Shown here piece by piece: positions 12,530 to 25,099 of a stretch of 64,000 bases of DNA (positions are counted from its first letter, which is position 1; each line of letters starts with the position of its first letter). Location: NCBI GenBank assembly GCA_947568835.1, contig OX387610.1:1180501-1244500 (forward strand). Direction: 5' to 3'. This stretch comes from Protonemura montana (lineage: Eukaryota; Arthropoda; Insecta; Plecoptera; Nemouridae). Both the position numbers and the translations under genes were made by a program. The notes below the pieces were generated by a model. The model was not told the origin of the DNA. It worked only from the letters and a program-made list of their open reading frames with translations, and searched no databases.

Positions 12530-12834
12530 CAACGGTGATGGCCACCAGATGGCGCTTTCAGATGTATTTTTCTTAATTATTACAACTCAAGATATCGCGT
12601 TACATGTTTATCAATCGTTGAGGTTAGCATTAATAAAGATTAATTGAGTGTAAACCAGACTCAAATGCAAGTAATCTGCGAGAAATAACGACAATTAAAC
12701 TTTTAATAAACTCGCAGCGACGGTGACTCCATCTCTGGGCGACCACCACTTTTTGTCGGTAAAGTAGTCATAGGTCGATAATTTTCAAGAAGATTGACAT
12801 TAGCGCTGAGACTCTGACTGATCTAAATCCAATG
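12530..12834 (-). mobile_element. M60 MITE-like element, degenerate copy
   Basis: Recognised by the conserved M60 interior (acatgtttatcaatcgttga, then gttagcattaataaagatta), the cgacggtgactccatctc segment and a terminal part reading gacattagcgctgagactct. The 60-bp core is present only as one degenerate unit, ggccaccagatggcgctttc, which matches a CTCF core better than the array units do. Related copies lie near 25.1, 31.3, 35.9, 43.7, 46.3, 51.9 and 57.3 kb. Confidence 0.75.
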
Positions 12835-13327
12835 TTGTGACAAGCAAATAGCATTAGTAGAATAACCACTTACAATGTTCAATTGGGAAATGTCCTATTA
12901 CTGGAATTGACCCCTGGAATTTGAATTGGAAAGGCTGTTTTAATATTAACGGAACCCATGCCAGCGATTACCTACAAAAGATGTTTACATTGCCATATCA
13001 TTAATTAAGTATTCCGTTTGCTCTTTTGCCTTTTCCACTTTTGCAGCGAGCTTTTTTAAACTGTCTCATGCATATTTTATCACGCGGTTTAATTCATTCT
13101 CGTTCATATCTTCATGGGAAATTGCTGGAAATATAAGTTTGCACTTCTTTCTAGATTAAGTTTCTAAGAAGAAAAAAACCACGGAATAACTTCGGTAAAT
13201 CCCAGCAAATGGGGCAAATTATTATGCACTTACGCTTCGCAAGGCTGCATAAAATTAGCACTTTGTGACATCACGGGTAGACTTAGAATAGTAAACAAAA
13301 TAGCTTCTGCAAGATAAAAACATTCAC
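12835..13327. other. No feature recognised
   Basis: AT-rich spacer between the M60 copy and the 5S-derived array. No coding or repeat signal is seen. Confidence 0.45.
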
Positions 13328-14620
13328 AACACTGCTCTGAGTCAGGTATTGGATGGGTGACCATCATACACATGACCAGTTCTGTTCGGGAGAGAGGTTG
13401 GAGGGATGAAAGTTAAGCAACACTGCGCTGGGTCAGATATTGGATGGGTGACCATCATACACATGACCAGTTCTATCCGGGAGAGAGGTTGGAGGGATGA
13501 AAGTTAAGCAACACTGCGCTGGGTCAGATATTGGATGGGTGACCATCATACACATGACCAGTTCTATCCGGGAGAGAGGTTGGAGGGATGAAAGTTAAGC
13601 AACACTGCGCTGGGTCAGGTATTGGATGGGTGACCATCATACACATGACCAGTTCTGTTCGGGAGAGAGGTTGGAGGGATGAAAGTTAAGCAACACTGCG
13701 CTGGGTCAGGTATTGGATGGGTGACCATCATACACATGACCAGTTCTATCCGGGAGCGAGGTTGAAGGGATGAAAGTTAAGCAACACTGCGCTGGGTCAG
13801 GTATTGGATGGGTGACCATCATACACATGACCAGATCTGTTTGGGAGAGAGGTTGGAGGGATGAAAGTTAAGCGACACTGCGCTGGGTCAGGTATTGAAT
13901 GGGTGACCAACATACACATGACCAGTTCTGTTCGGGAGAGAGGTTGGAGGGATGAAAGTTAAGCAACACTGCGCTGGGTCAGGTATTGAATGGGTGACCA
14001 ACATACACATGACCAGTTCTGTTTGGGAGAGAGGTTGGAGGGATGAAAGTTAAGCAACACTGCGCTGGGTCAGGTATTGGATGGGTGACCATCATACACA
14101 TGACCAGTTCTGTTCGGGAGAGAGGTTGGAGGGATGAAAGTTAAGCAACACTGCGCTGGGTCAGGTATTGGATGGGTGACCATCATACACATGACCAGTT
14201 CTGTTTGGGAGAGAGGTTGGAGGGATGAAAGTTAAGCAACACTGCGCTGGGTCAGGTATTGGATGGGTGACCATCATACACATGACCAGTTCTGTTCGGG
14301 AGAGAGGTTGGAGGGATGAAAGTTAAGCAACACTGCGCTGGGTCAGGTATTGGATAGGTGACTATCATACACATGACTAGTTCTGTTTGGGAGAGAGGTT
14401 GGAGCGATGAAAGTTAAGCAACACTGCGCTGGGTCAGGTATTGGATGGGTGACTATCATACACATGACTAGTTCTGTTCGGGAGAGAGGTTGGAGGGATG
14501 AAAGTTAAGCAACACTACGCTGGGTCAGGTATTGGATGGGTGACAATCATACACATGACCAGTTCTGTTCGGGAGAGAGGTTGGAGGGATGAAAGTTAAG
14601 CAACACTGCGCTGGGTCAGA
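13328..14620 (+). repeat. 91-bp array derived from a 5S-rRNA SINE
   Basis: Unit of 91 bp starting gttaagcaacactgcgctgg and including ggtattggatgggtgacc. The gaagttaagc and ggtattggatggg blocks correspond to the internal control region of 5S rRNA (A box, intermediate element and C box). Unit starts run from 13412 every 91 bp to 14595 with no length change, about 14 units in all. Neither the 5S-like head nor the SINE tail flanks this array, so it is a free satellite made only of the SINE's inner part. Some units show variants such as ggtcagata, gaatgggtgacc or catgactag. Confidence 0.93.
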
Positions 14621-16799
14621 TATCTTTTAAACAGGACAATATTAGAGCCAATAACTGACAGACAACTTCTGAATGTCACTTCATCGAACTGGATTTCCTA
14701 ATAGAAATTGTTTCACTTAATCTCTGAGTGAAGAAAGTTCTCAATCTGGATCTTGTGATAGCAATACACACGAACTAATTTAACACAAGACAGATCAGAC
14801 AAAAAATTCAACCTAGACAACCGTTACGCTTTATTTTTTAAGAATAGAAATCAAGCTTATATACCAAATTGAAAAGAAAATCACTTAGCTTTATCCGCGT
14901 TACGTTTTCAGCTTTTCACGGCTCAAGGGTGAAGTAACAAAAAATTGCTGTCGGACATAGCTAACAAAAAGCGCTTGAAATCGATTTCATCTCGCTTGCT
15001 TGGTATAATGTTGCTCTTTCATCGCTTTTTATGTGTGTTTTTTCTGTAATTTTCCACACGATTTCACCGGCGACCTGATGCTTATATTTGCTAGTTTCGT
15101 TACTGCGTTTGAGTGAAAGAGATTACATGTTTACCGCCCATTCTGGTTTACTATGTCTCGTAACGGTCGGAAGCTGCAAGTCGTTCAGTTGCTGGGATCC
15201 AGCTTTTCTTTGATGAGATGAAAGGTCCACGTTTTAGGAGGTTGCCAAGATATTCTTGTACGTAGAGATTGTTAAATGAGGATGGGAAACGATTTCTCGT
15301 ATGTGCAGGTATTTGCTGATCGTTTTCATTATTTATAATCTGTATTGCGAAGAAATGTACACCTATAAGTCGCCATTTTGTTTAGATGCGGTGACAGCGA
15401 TTCGATTTCATTCGATTCGATATATCGATGTGAACGATTTGTGGAGGCTCTTGATCACGTTGGAAGATGAGCGGTCTTTTGTTTATTCAGTAAAAATCAG
15501 TATTGTGGACAAAAATAATTTACAAGTTTATTTTGAGTAGGCCTTAAAAAAAAAGTCATAAATCAGGAAAAATATACTTAAAATATTTGAAAACTTTGGA
15601 AAGCAAAAACTTTCAGATATTTTATATTCAGGTAAAATAAATCTTACCACGACGAATATATCTGAAAAGTTTCGATAAGTTTTTTTTTTTTAATTTATCA
15701 CGTTCTCGAATGCTGCTAAAAATTAAAAATTGTTCTAAAACTAATTACAAAATATACATATTCGCTGAAAGTTACAAAAAAAGTACCAGATTTATCAGCA
15801 AAGAAGCTTTGAATTTCTATTAAAAATTTCACCCAAACCGGTCCAGCCATAATTTAGTTGACAAGCAAACAAACAAACAAACAAAAATCCCTTACATGTT
15901 TTCTTGTAGTCAAATCAAGTTTTCGCTTCGCTCGCCAAAGTCACTACGCTCATCCAATTTTCATTGTCTTCTTCTTGCAAAATTTAGGGAAATAAAGAAA
16001 ATATAGTTGACAATTAACTACGATATGCATAATGCGTATTACCAGCAGCAATTCAGATTCTAGAACATAACGGCTATTTAATACAAAAATCAGCTCAACT
16101 TTTCCCATAATGTGTGTATTTTCTATGTAATTTATTCTCAAGTGAGTGATAAATTGGCTATAATCTTACATAGTGGATACATAAAATCACGTAGCAAGCG
16201 AAGAGCTCATTCAAAAATCATGCAGCGCCAATTCTTATATCACAAAAAATTACATTTTCTAAGCACGCGTACGCCTTCAATTACGTTACAAAATGTCGCA
16301 AGTGTTTCAAAGCTCTAGTAATTTTTCCCCGACTTGATCTAATTGCGCTCGTTTCATGCCAGACATGTTGATCAAAACAAATCTATCATTCTGAGAAATT
16401 GAAACATACAATATCGCTTGATTATTTTCCTCATGCTATAAAATTAGGGCAATAAATAACGACGCTTTCAAGTGATATCCGTGAATTTGCAATGCACAAT
16501 TTCTGCGTGAAATGTTGGCAATTATTTTAAGACTGGTGTATGTAGGTATATATGTGGGGCTCGGTGCCCAACACTCAAACATTGCTTGTATTTGTTGCAA
16601 TGGAAGGGAATAAATACGAAATGGCGAGCGCACACTTTTGAGTATTGGTTTCTGCTTTTTAAGCCAAAGTCCAAATAATTGTCGATTCATTGTTATTTTG
16701 AACGTTAAGATAATAAGTGTCCTTATTTCTCGCAGATTTCTTGCATTTGAAATCAAAACATTTCAACCTTCAGATCAGTGAAGAGATTACACACCGTAA
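14621..16799. other. No gene recognised
   Basis: About 2.2 kb of AT-rich DNA. Open frames at 15301-15540, 15950-16141, 16112-16318 and 16436-16756 are short, overlap on opposite strands and show no known domain. A (caaa)n run lies near 15865-15885. No RNA gene is seen. Confidence 0.5.
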
Positions 16800-17462
16800 G
16801 GTTTGTCATGTTGGAAACATCGGTCCTCGTTAAATCACCGAAGTTAAACAACACTGCGCTGAGTCAGGTATTGGATGGGTGACCATCATACACATGACCA
16901 GTTCTGTTCGGGAGAGAGGTTGGAGGGATGAAAGTTAAGCAACACTGCGCTGAGTCAGGTATTGGATGGGTGATCATCATACACATGACCAGTTCTGTTC
17001 GGGAGAGAGGTTGGAGGGATGAAAGTTAAGCAACACTGCGCTGGGTCAGGTATTGGATGGGTGACCATCATACACATGACCAGTTCTGTTCGGGAGAGAG
17101 GTTGGAGGGATGAAAGTTAAGCAACACTGCGCTGAGTCAGGTATTGGATGGGTGATCATCATACACATGACCAGTTCTGTTCGGGAGAGAGGTTGGAGGG
17201 ATGAAAGTTAAGCAACACTGCGCTGGGTCAGGTATTGGATGGGTGACCATCATACACATGACCAGTTCTGTTCGGGAGAGAGGTTGGAGGGATGAAAGTT
17301 AAGCAACACTGCGCTGGGTCAGGTATTGGATGGGTGACCATCATACACATGACCAGTTCTGTTCGGGAGAGAGGTTGGAGGGATGAAAGTTAGTACAGCA
17401 ACTTCACTCGCCTTGCTTATCAATCTCTCGACAGCATGGATTTGTGGAGGAATCCTGCTGGG
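16800..17462 (+). mobile_element. 5S-derived SINE with six 91-bp units, 3' truncated
   Basis: A 5S-like head (gttggaaacatcggtcctcg, then aaatcaccgaag) leads into 91-bp units starting at 16843, 16934, 17025, 17116, 17207 and 17298. At 17389 the sequence switches to the SINE body (gttagtacagcaacttcact) and then cttgcttatcaatctctcga up to atcctgctggg, where it stops. The remaining body and the tail are missing. The switch point gaaagtta resembles the gaagttaa at the head/unit boundary, so unit duplication could have used this microhomology. Confidence 0.9.
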
Positions 17463-18949
17463 TGACAGCTACCTACATCACATGTTACCGGCGATAACGC
17501 TTACCCTCTCACTTTACCTACAAAACTCAAGAGTTTGGTTCAGTTTAAATTGAACAAATAATTAAGTTTTATTAGAACTTACTTTTTGTTACTTTCAAGA
17601 TGGCTACCTTGGTCAAACCATGTATGACGTCATTGACCACCATTTTGTTTAGAAAATATCTCTGTTTTAGCACGTGGCACGTCGAACATGTGCCATTGAC
17701 GATTGATTTCCGTCGTAAATTTAATGTTGTTTTGCAATTAATAAATCTGGTTCAAACTATCGAAACACGCTGGTACTGCATAAATCACTGCGTGCGGACA
17801 ATCAATCAATTGAACAAGAAGTAGGTACACATGACGCTCACTAGGTTCGCTGTGATCGTTTTGTTTATTTATTAGCTTTGTAGCTATTTACAATAATACT
17901 TACAAAAGAACATTTCGAATAAATTTGCTTTGCAAATCATTTCCATACATAACAGAACATTACCCCGAAATTTTTCAAAAAATTATAATTGACCCGTTTA
18001 TTTTGTAATTATGTCGACATTTTTTCAATTCTTTTGGTTTTATTTCCTTTTAAGCAACAGGTATTTCATACTTATTTTCTAACCTGTTCTATAAAATATT
18101 TTTTGGACCTCTTTTGTTCTGCTATGATGAAATTCTCACTATAATAATTCCTTGTTTGAGAACGATTGATACGAATAGAGGTGCATTTCTTAAATTTATT
18201 TTAAGATGGTTCGGGAATCGGTAGATGTCTGTTTTATATATTTAAAATAAATTGCATCATTTTGTAGATCAACCTTTGCTTTATGCTCATGAATTCATTT
18301 AACAAACTCTTCATTGTTGATCAATTGTTGATCAATTGGGATGCAAAAGATCAGTGAGTTTGTTTCATAGCTGCTACCTTTAAACCCTTGTCTGAACTGC
18401 AACGACTTCCACTTTCAATTCATTCCAAGTATCTTCAGTATTTTGTTAGCTATGTTCATCACGATGCTTGTTAGTTGCAATTAAGGTTAGGTTTACCTTC
18501 AATACTAGCACCGTTCTTCTGTCTCACATACAATCCTGTATAGGGTGAATGGAAAGTGAGGTCCTTTTCTAGAAAATACAGCTCAGACAGCTAAAAAAAA
18601 TTAGGTATTTAATTTTGGAACAGCATGTAAATCGTGATTTCAATAATTTTTTTATAATTCTGGAAATAGTTATATTTTTGTTTACTATTTCAAATCCGAG
18701 TTCTTTAATGCTATAAGTAAACCTAATACATTTCCTAAAAAAATAATGCTTTCACCCTTGATGAAGAAAAAGAAATAATTTGCGAAACGTCGGGAAAATT
18801 AGTTGTTTTTCAAAGCTTTAAAAATCCCAGATTGAAAAAAAAAAAATTGAAAAATAGTGTTAATATTTGATAAAGTAGATATTAGTTTAAAAACCATAAT
18901 AATTATCGTTTTTTATTATTGGGACCACAACTACCCTCTCATAAATTGA
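17463..18949. other. No gene recognised; GAAACGTCGG motif near 18783
   Basis: AT-rich DNA. A 74-aa frame at 17600-17824 has no domain. At 18756-18794 gatgaag and gcgaaacgtcggg occur close together, a combination often seen in 3' parts of retroelements; see the findings. No other feature is recognised. Confidence 0.45.
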
Positions 18950-19386
18950 TGTCCAAACGCGGACTCGAACCCCGATCTCCGCCTGTCGCGGGTGTTGCTC
19001 TAACCAATTGAGCTACTTGGACCCCGATCTCCACCTGTCGCGGGTGTTGCTCTAACCAATTGAGCTACTTGGGCCCCGATCTCCACCTGTCGCGGGTGTT
19101 GCTCTAACCAATTGAGCTACTTGGACCCCGATCTCCACCTGTCGCGGGTGTTGCTCTAACCAATTGAGCTACTTGGACCCCGATCTCCACCTGTCGTGGG
19201 TGTTGCTCTAACCAATTGAGCTACTTGGACCCCGATCTCCACCTGTCACGGGTGTTGCTCTAACCAATTGAGCTACTTGGACCCCGATCTCCACCTGTCG
19301 CGGGTGTTGCTCTAACCAATTGAGCTACTTGGACCCCGATCTCCACCTGTCGCGGGTGTTGCTCTAACCAATTGAGCTACTTGGAC
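18950..19386 (-). repeat. tRNA-like SINE head array, 8 copies
   Basis: Eight head copies at 52-bp spacing on the minus strand; heads end at 19386, 19334 and so on down to 19022. In the minus sense only the final copy (leftmost, 18950-19022) keeps the B box (ggttcgagtcc) and the 3' acceptor side, as in the array at 5099. Single-base variants occur in the cgcgaca loop (cgtgaca, cacgaca forms). The sequence that follows at 19400-19545 is shared with 56336-56485. Confidence 0.9.
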
Positions 19387-19545
19387 ACATCATTTTAGAG
19401 ATGATGTCAGTGTATTTGATGAGAATGACGGATATCCACGGAGTAGAACCAAGAGGCTGTGAATACTCACAGTCACTCTGATTCTAGTGACGCTATATCA
19501 CGTCACAACCTGTCAATCTCGAGTAACTACAATTTAACTTTGGAT
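19387..19545 (-). repeat. Flank of tRNA-like element, shared with 56336-56485
   Basis: After the array comes gtgtatttgatgagaatgac, then a stretch including ctatatcacgtcacaacctg. Nearly the same 150 bp follow the tRNA-like array in the ZNF277 intron at 56336-56485, in the same relative position. It is therefore part of a larger element, upstream of the tRNA-like head in its own sense. The partial inverted match gagatgattttagtg recurs beside the single copy at 57991. The unique-looking DNA at 19546-19994 shows nothing recognisable. Confidence 0.7.
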
Positions 19546-19994
19546 GCGTTTTAATCATGTGAAAAACTGACCATAAAGGAACTATTTTGTTATTTTGTAA
19601 TTTATTAGTTTCCCTACGTTTAGGCTCCCCCAAGTTCTGATGCAAGACGCGGCGGTGGCTTGGAATCGTAAAGCCATTACCGCGTGCGCCTTGCAGACTC
19701 GGGAAAGTTTGTTCCAACAATGAGATAGGTCAGGTTGGTCGGTCAGGTTCAGTCGGTCAACAAAGGTGTAAACTGCTTTGCCAGGCGAGCGCGCGTTGTT
19801 TGCCGCTTGGTTAGTCGAGTTATGACTAAAATTACCAACAAGAAACTTCTAACTTGAGTGGTACTTGGCTTCTTCTGCAACGTTAACTTTCAGATTTAAT
19901 CATTTACATCCAATGAATAACGGAATCAAAGCCAGCAAGAGTTTAAAACACAAAAAGATAAGTACATACAGGAGGACTGCATTTCATGATTGGT

Positions 19995-20060
19995 TATTAT
20001 GGTGTTTAACGACGCGCTGTTTTGACAACGGGCCCTGTGTGACCCGTTGTCAACTCGTGC
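19995..20060 (-). mobile_element. 5S-derived SINE, 3' tail fragment
   Basis: Minus-strand remnant of the SINE 3' end: tggtgtttaacgacgcgctg, then ttttgacaacgggccc, which matches the ends of the copies near 32690 and 50140. Nothing of the 5S-like part is present. Confidence 0.75.
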
Positions 20061-20149
20061 AGACCCATGTTTATTAATTTCAAAAATACTCACTTGATCA
20101 GTTGGTTTATTCTGAACACCATTGTATTTGTTTTTGAGAAAAATAACCT

Positions 20150-20345
20150 CTCGACAACACTAATGGAGGTACATTCTCATGAAACGAGACATAAAACTAA
20201 TGATGCTATGGTCAATAAGCCACTTTTAAATGTTTTTAAAAAAGGACCTATTTACACAAGATTTTAAAATGATCTACCAAAAGAGCTGCAGATTAAAGAA
20301 GATATGCAATTTAAAAAACTACTGGTATTTTTAATTGAAAATTTG
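20150..20345 (+). pseudogene. LINE reverse transcriptase C-terminal remnant
   Basis: Translation gives EVHSHETRH, then, after about 20 residues, KKGPIYTRF, an in-frame stop, and NDLPKELQIKEDMQFKKLL. This order (H-TR, then GP--NDLP--L and F-K-L) is typical of the extreme C-terminus of non-LTR retrotransposon ORF2 proteins of the CR1/Jockey type. The stop and the missing 5' part show a dead, truncated copy. The clade assignment is inference. Confidence 0.55.
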
Positions 20346-20484
20346 TTTTTATGCCATAGACGAATTTTATAACTTTAGAAAATAATGTATTCGCTTGTGC
20401 CTTGGTTTTATTTCTATATGAATTACTATCAAAAGAACTGTTATGTTTAATCTTTGACAACAATTATGTTATTATTATTACTAT

Positions 20485-20775
20485 TATTATGGCGCTGGTC
20501 TAATTGCGTCGGTGAATGATCGGTTAATGATAAAGATGAGAGTAAGCCTATCATAGCCTAGAAGGGAGGAGGGGAATCCCGGTGCCGGCACGTAGCCTAC
20601 TCCTGTTGAAGACCAAGAGGACCACCGGCTTACCGTCCCTTCCGAAGGACGGTACAACGCGAACAACAGGATTCCTCCACAAATCCATGCTGTCTAGAGG
20701 TTGACATAATAATAATTGGTTTGTTTTACGACGCATTGTTTTGACAAGGGGCTCTGTGGCACTGGTGTAGCCATA
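20485..20775 (-). mobile_element. 5S-derived SINE body and nested second tail
   Basis: Minus-strand SINE body: ggtgccggcacgtagcctac, tccgaaggacggtacaacgc and ttcctccacaaatccatgct are shared with the copies at 32.8, 45.0 and 50.0 kb. A second 3' tail (acgacgcattgttttgacaa) follows at about 20725-20775, so two tail copies lie side by side, either a nested insertion or a partial duplication. No 5S-like unit is attached. Confidence 0.8.
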
Positions 20776-21819
20776 TGTATATGGCATATTTATATAGCTT
20801 TAACGCTTTTATACTTTTATAGTCTAATAAAGCGCTTACCACAAAAAGACAAGTTGATCCATCCTGGTTTAGGATTAGCCACGCAAAACCTTGGGATAGG
20901 GAAACATAGCAAGATCTAAAGTTTTCCCTCGTTGATAATTTAATGTAATTTAGAATTCGTCCAAGAGATGGTGTTGTAAAAAATGCAGTCTGTCTCTTGC
21001 ACGGCCACTTGATCGGGAATCACTATAGTCTCGATGCTAGCGCACTCTATCGACGGATTTCTAACCTAAAATAACCGTTTTTTTCGCGTTACTTTTACTC
21101 GCTATAGATTTTAAATAATCATGTGTCATTTTCGTGATATTCCATTTTGAATAGAGCGCCGATTTAGAACAGAGAATGGCAAAATGTCACCTAGGTCCGC
21201 AATTCTGTTGATTTATGGATGCAGATCGTTAGCATTTAGGTAATAATGGTTTTCCAATGAAAAAAAATACAAAAATAAACGCGAGCAATGAGGATTTTTG
21301 CAGAGCGTGCGGAAATACGCGGGGTAAAAAAGTGTGCATTTATAGCAGCGTAGTTATCTAGTTGAGTTTTCTAATGGGATTCCCAGCTCCGTGCCGTCAG
21401 GCTGTTGGATCTGTGTGTTGGTTTCCATGTGAACCAAATGTACTTAGCAAGTCGCTGTGTGTACTTAATATAAAGTGGTCTGAGCTTCAACCTATTCCAG
21501 AATCCTATTCCAGAATCCTATTCCAGGAGATTATAAAACATATTTTCATTTTTCTTTGTTCAATAAAGCAGATGTGGATGAAAGAGGTGGAAAATGGAAG
21601 AAAGGCGAAAAGAAATAAAGCTGGCTAGACAAAGAATTGTGGAAAAAGTTGGTCAGTGAAAGGAGTATGAAAAGTAGTTAGCAAATGATTTCGCAAAATC
21701 AAGTCACATGTCTTACATTAAATATTTTATACTTGTTTTAATTAATGGATTAAAAGTGAAATTGATTCAAAAAATAGATGTTAAGTTATATTTGCCGATT
21801 TTATAACGAGCAAAACCGA
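20776..21819. other. No gene recognised
   Basis: AT-rich. A small direct repeat (aatcctattccag, about three times) lies at 21498-21530. The 88-aa frame at 21362-21628 has no recognisable domain. No RNA gene is seen. Confidence 0.45.
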
Positions 21820-22536
21820 TCGGTTGGCGTGTAGGAAACACCGGTCCTCGTGAGATCACCGAAGTTAAGCAACACTGCGCTGGGTCAGGTATTGGATGGG
21901 TGACCATCATGCACATGACCAGTTCTGTTCGGGAGAGAGGTTGGAGGGATGAAAGTTAAGCAACACTACGCTGAGTCAGGTATTGGATAGGTGACCACCG
22001 AACGGTTTGGCGTGTTGAAAACACCGGTTCTCGTGAGATCACCGAAGTTAAGCAACACTGCGCTAGGTCAGGTATTGGACGGCTGCCCATCATACACATG
22101 ACCAGTTCTGTCCAGGAGAGAGGTTGGAGGGATGAAAGTTAATCAACACTGCGCTGGGTCAGGTATTGGATGGGTGACCATCATACACATGACCAGTTCT
22201 GTTCGGGAGAGAGGTTGGAGGGATGAAAATTAAGCAACACTGCGCTGAGTCAGGCATTGGATGGGTGACCATCATACACATGACCAGTTCTGTTCGGGAG
22301 AGTGGTTGGAGGGATGAAAATTAAGCAACACTGCGCTGGGTCAGGTATTGGATGGGTGACCATCATTCACATGACCAGTTCTGTTCGGGAGAGAGGTTGG
22401 AGGGATGAAAGTTAAGCAACACTGCGCTGGGTCAGGTATTGGATGGGTGACCATCATACACATGACCAGTTCTGTTCGGGAGAGAGGTTGGAGGGATGAA
22501 AGTTAAGCAACACTGCGCTGGGTCAGGTATTGGATG
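21820..22536 (+). mobile_element. Two 5S-derived SINE heads with 91-bp units
   Basis: Two successive 5S-like heads are present: one near 21821 (cggttggcgtgtaggaaaca) and one near 22013 (cggtttggcgtgttgaaaac), each leading to gatcaccgaagttaagcaac. Units of 91 bp follow until 22536, with no SINE body or tail. The second head interrupts a unit just after gtgaccacc, so a complete head-plus-unit block was probably duplicated or a second insertion occurred. The retained heads show the longest 5S-like similarity in the window. Confidence 0.87.
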
Positions 22537-25099
22537 GTGTTTTGTTTCCTAGTAAAAACAAAATTTTCTTTCTTCAATGTCTGTAAACCTATTTTTTTCA
22601 AAACAAAGCGCATGCATCGAAACCCACCATGTTGTACCTATGATACCCGAAGTCATTGTTCATTTGGTAATTTTGCTAATTTAATTAAAAGTGTCGGGTG
22701 CATACACTAAGGTGCACTTTGGTTCAATCAGCAACTAAGTTTATTTCGAAGAGACTTGCGCGCATGTATGTTGTTCAAACAATCGACCGGAAGTTTGCGA
22801 GTTATGCCAACCAATTTCGATACCACAATTATTCTGTGAAATTATTCGAATAAAATGCAGGATATTGTGATGCATCACAAGGTTACGTTGCCGGTATTTT
22901 TAGGTTAAATTTGCAACAGGAAATGAGGCACTCAACGTCGACTGGCCATAGGTAAGCGTTATTTAATTGTTTGATGTCTTATGGATGAAAAGCGCATTCT
23001 TTTCCAAGCTACACGACCCCAGAACTGTGCGTACCACCCACATCTGTCGTTTGTAATTTTGCCAAGTTGGTGTATTTCATATTTCAACTCGGCCATCATT
23101 TGTTAAACTTTGTTGACACTTGATTTACCTGAAAACTTCCGATAAATATTTAAATTAAATCCACTGTTCAATCTACGGGGGAAAAGAATCCAGCCGCTTC
23201 AGCTGGTTCTTGTTACTGTGACAGTGACGTTTAAAACGAAACTAGTAAGATTATTTTTGCCCGCCAGCATCCTGTCGGTCAAAATTTCACTGATACTTGT
23301 ACCAAAATCACTGAAATTAGCTCAAAACACTCGGCGGCAGCTGCAAGCGACGTCACGAAAATAAAACACAAAAAACTGCCCTATGGTAATCAACACATTC
23401 CTCCTATTGTACTTGCTACATGTCTTGGATTATATTCTAACATGAATCCCCCCCCAAAATCTAATCTAACTAAACTAAACCATCCTGACGTCCCTAATTA
23501 GAACCAGCAGCTGCAACACAATTGACAAGTTCAGCCGGAAGAATGCTAATGAGTCATGATTTAGCTCTAGCCGATTTCGAAGAACAAGTCAGAATTGCAA
23601 GCGGTTCTTGTTAGCTCACCGAGAAGAACTAGAAGTAAAGCGCTATCACCAGGAGAACATCGAACATGCGTCCTCACGTTGGATTACAAGGCACGACGCC
23701 ATACCTCCGCCATTTTATACAACAAACTTTCTGTTATTTGAATTCAGTTTTATGCGTTGCTATGCCTACCAATATCAACAAGTGCGTTTGAATTTATGGG
23801 GATTTATTTAGTTACGAAACTGGCTACCAGGGGGAAGTGAATTGCCAAGGTTAGGTTACGCTGACATTGAACGTAATGTTGTGAACTAAAATTGTTTCTA
23901 CTAATGTAGTTTTAACAGCTAGGCCGTTAGTTTTTTACTATAGAACTACCCGATTAAAAGCATGTATCTGTATTTGAAATATTGCGCTTTTATCACTGCA
24001 TTGTGGATACTTCGTGAATTCCAAGGTGAGCAAGATAATTAATTGGAAAGCATATTTCGGTAGGTAGCTGTCAAAAGATAGTTGTCAATAGTTTCTACAA
24101 ATGTTTTTTGATAGCAAAACTCATTGAATACGCATTAAATCTTTACTAAATATCACATAGTAAAGAATCAACACGCGTCAAGTGACAAAAAGTAAGTTTC
24201 TACTGTCATTTCGTCTTGTGATCTTGTTTGAAAAGGGACTAATTCTTTTCTTGCCAGTCAATTTTAGATCAAATTTTCTGATTAAACCCTATTAAATCGC
24301 TGTCTAACTGTCACGCTTGGTCGTGTTCACAAAATAATGTACAAAATAAAACCATTTCCAGTCGTGTTGAACAATGTTTCACAATTTTGATAAAGGGTGC
24401 AAATTTGCAACTGATTCATGAGGGACATACATTTCCACAGCCCCTCATTCTGTGTAACAATGAAAAACGGTTTTTACAGTTTTAAAGCGTTATAAATTGG
24501 AGTCAAGTTCTTATGGCAAAAATTAGGTCTAAATTTGATCAATAAATTAAACTATCCTGCGCAGATCAAGACTAAATTCAGAGTAATCTAACTATATTTT
24601 GTTACAATTTCGAGTAAAACTCTGAACCAGAAAGTTTCTGTGTGTTTATTCTCTGATAATCTAATCGGTCATAGGATTATATATTTTTGATCTGTCAATC
24701 AAAGTGGTTGATTGAAACATAACCTCACTTAACCTGTCAATAATGACGGAAAGATGAATTAAAAGATTACACAATAAAGGACAACAAATTGATTTACGTA
24801 AAACGGTTGACGCATTTCCTGAAATCGTAAAAAATTGTGGTATGGAACATAACATTGAAATAATCATAGCGATTCAATGTCAAGCGATTTTGACCGAAAA
24901 TTGTATGCTGCTATTTTGAACCAGATTGCTCGCTCGGAGGCAACTGGTTCGTGCCAAATCACATCAACCATTGACTCGAATAAACTTGATCGGTTGTACA
25001 GATATTTCTAACTACGTCATATTTGCTCGAAATTCCAAATGAACGCGTGAGTTTATTCGCGTATCCCGTATTTACCCACGCAAAACACGGTCTATTATA
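22537..25099. other. No gene recognised
   Basis: About 2.5 kb, AT-rich. The open frames at 23608-23811 and 24661-24867 (minus) are short and have no recognisable domains. No repeat of the families in this window is seen. A c-run and (ctaa)n-like tracts lie near 23450-23480. Confidence 0.5.

Noticed and set aside
14621..16799. Frames at 15301-15540 and 16436-16756
   Set aside because: Short, AT-driven and without domains or neighbouring exons.
21820..22060. Possible functional 5S rRNA genes
   Set aside because: Only the inner control region and part of the 5' half resemble 5S; the 3' half is replaced by SINE sequence and the helix I partner is missing.
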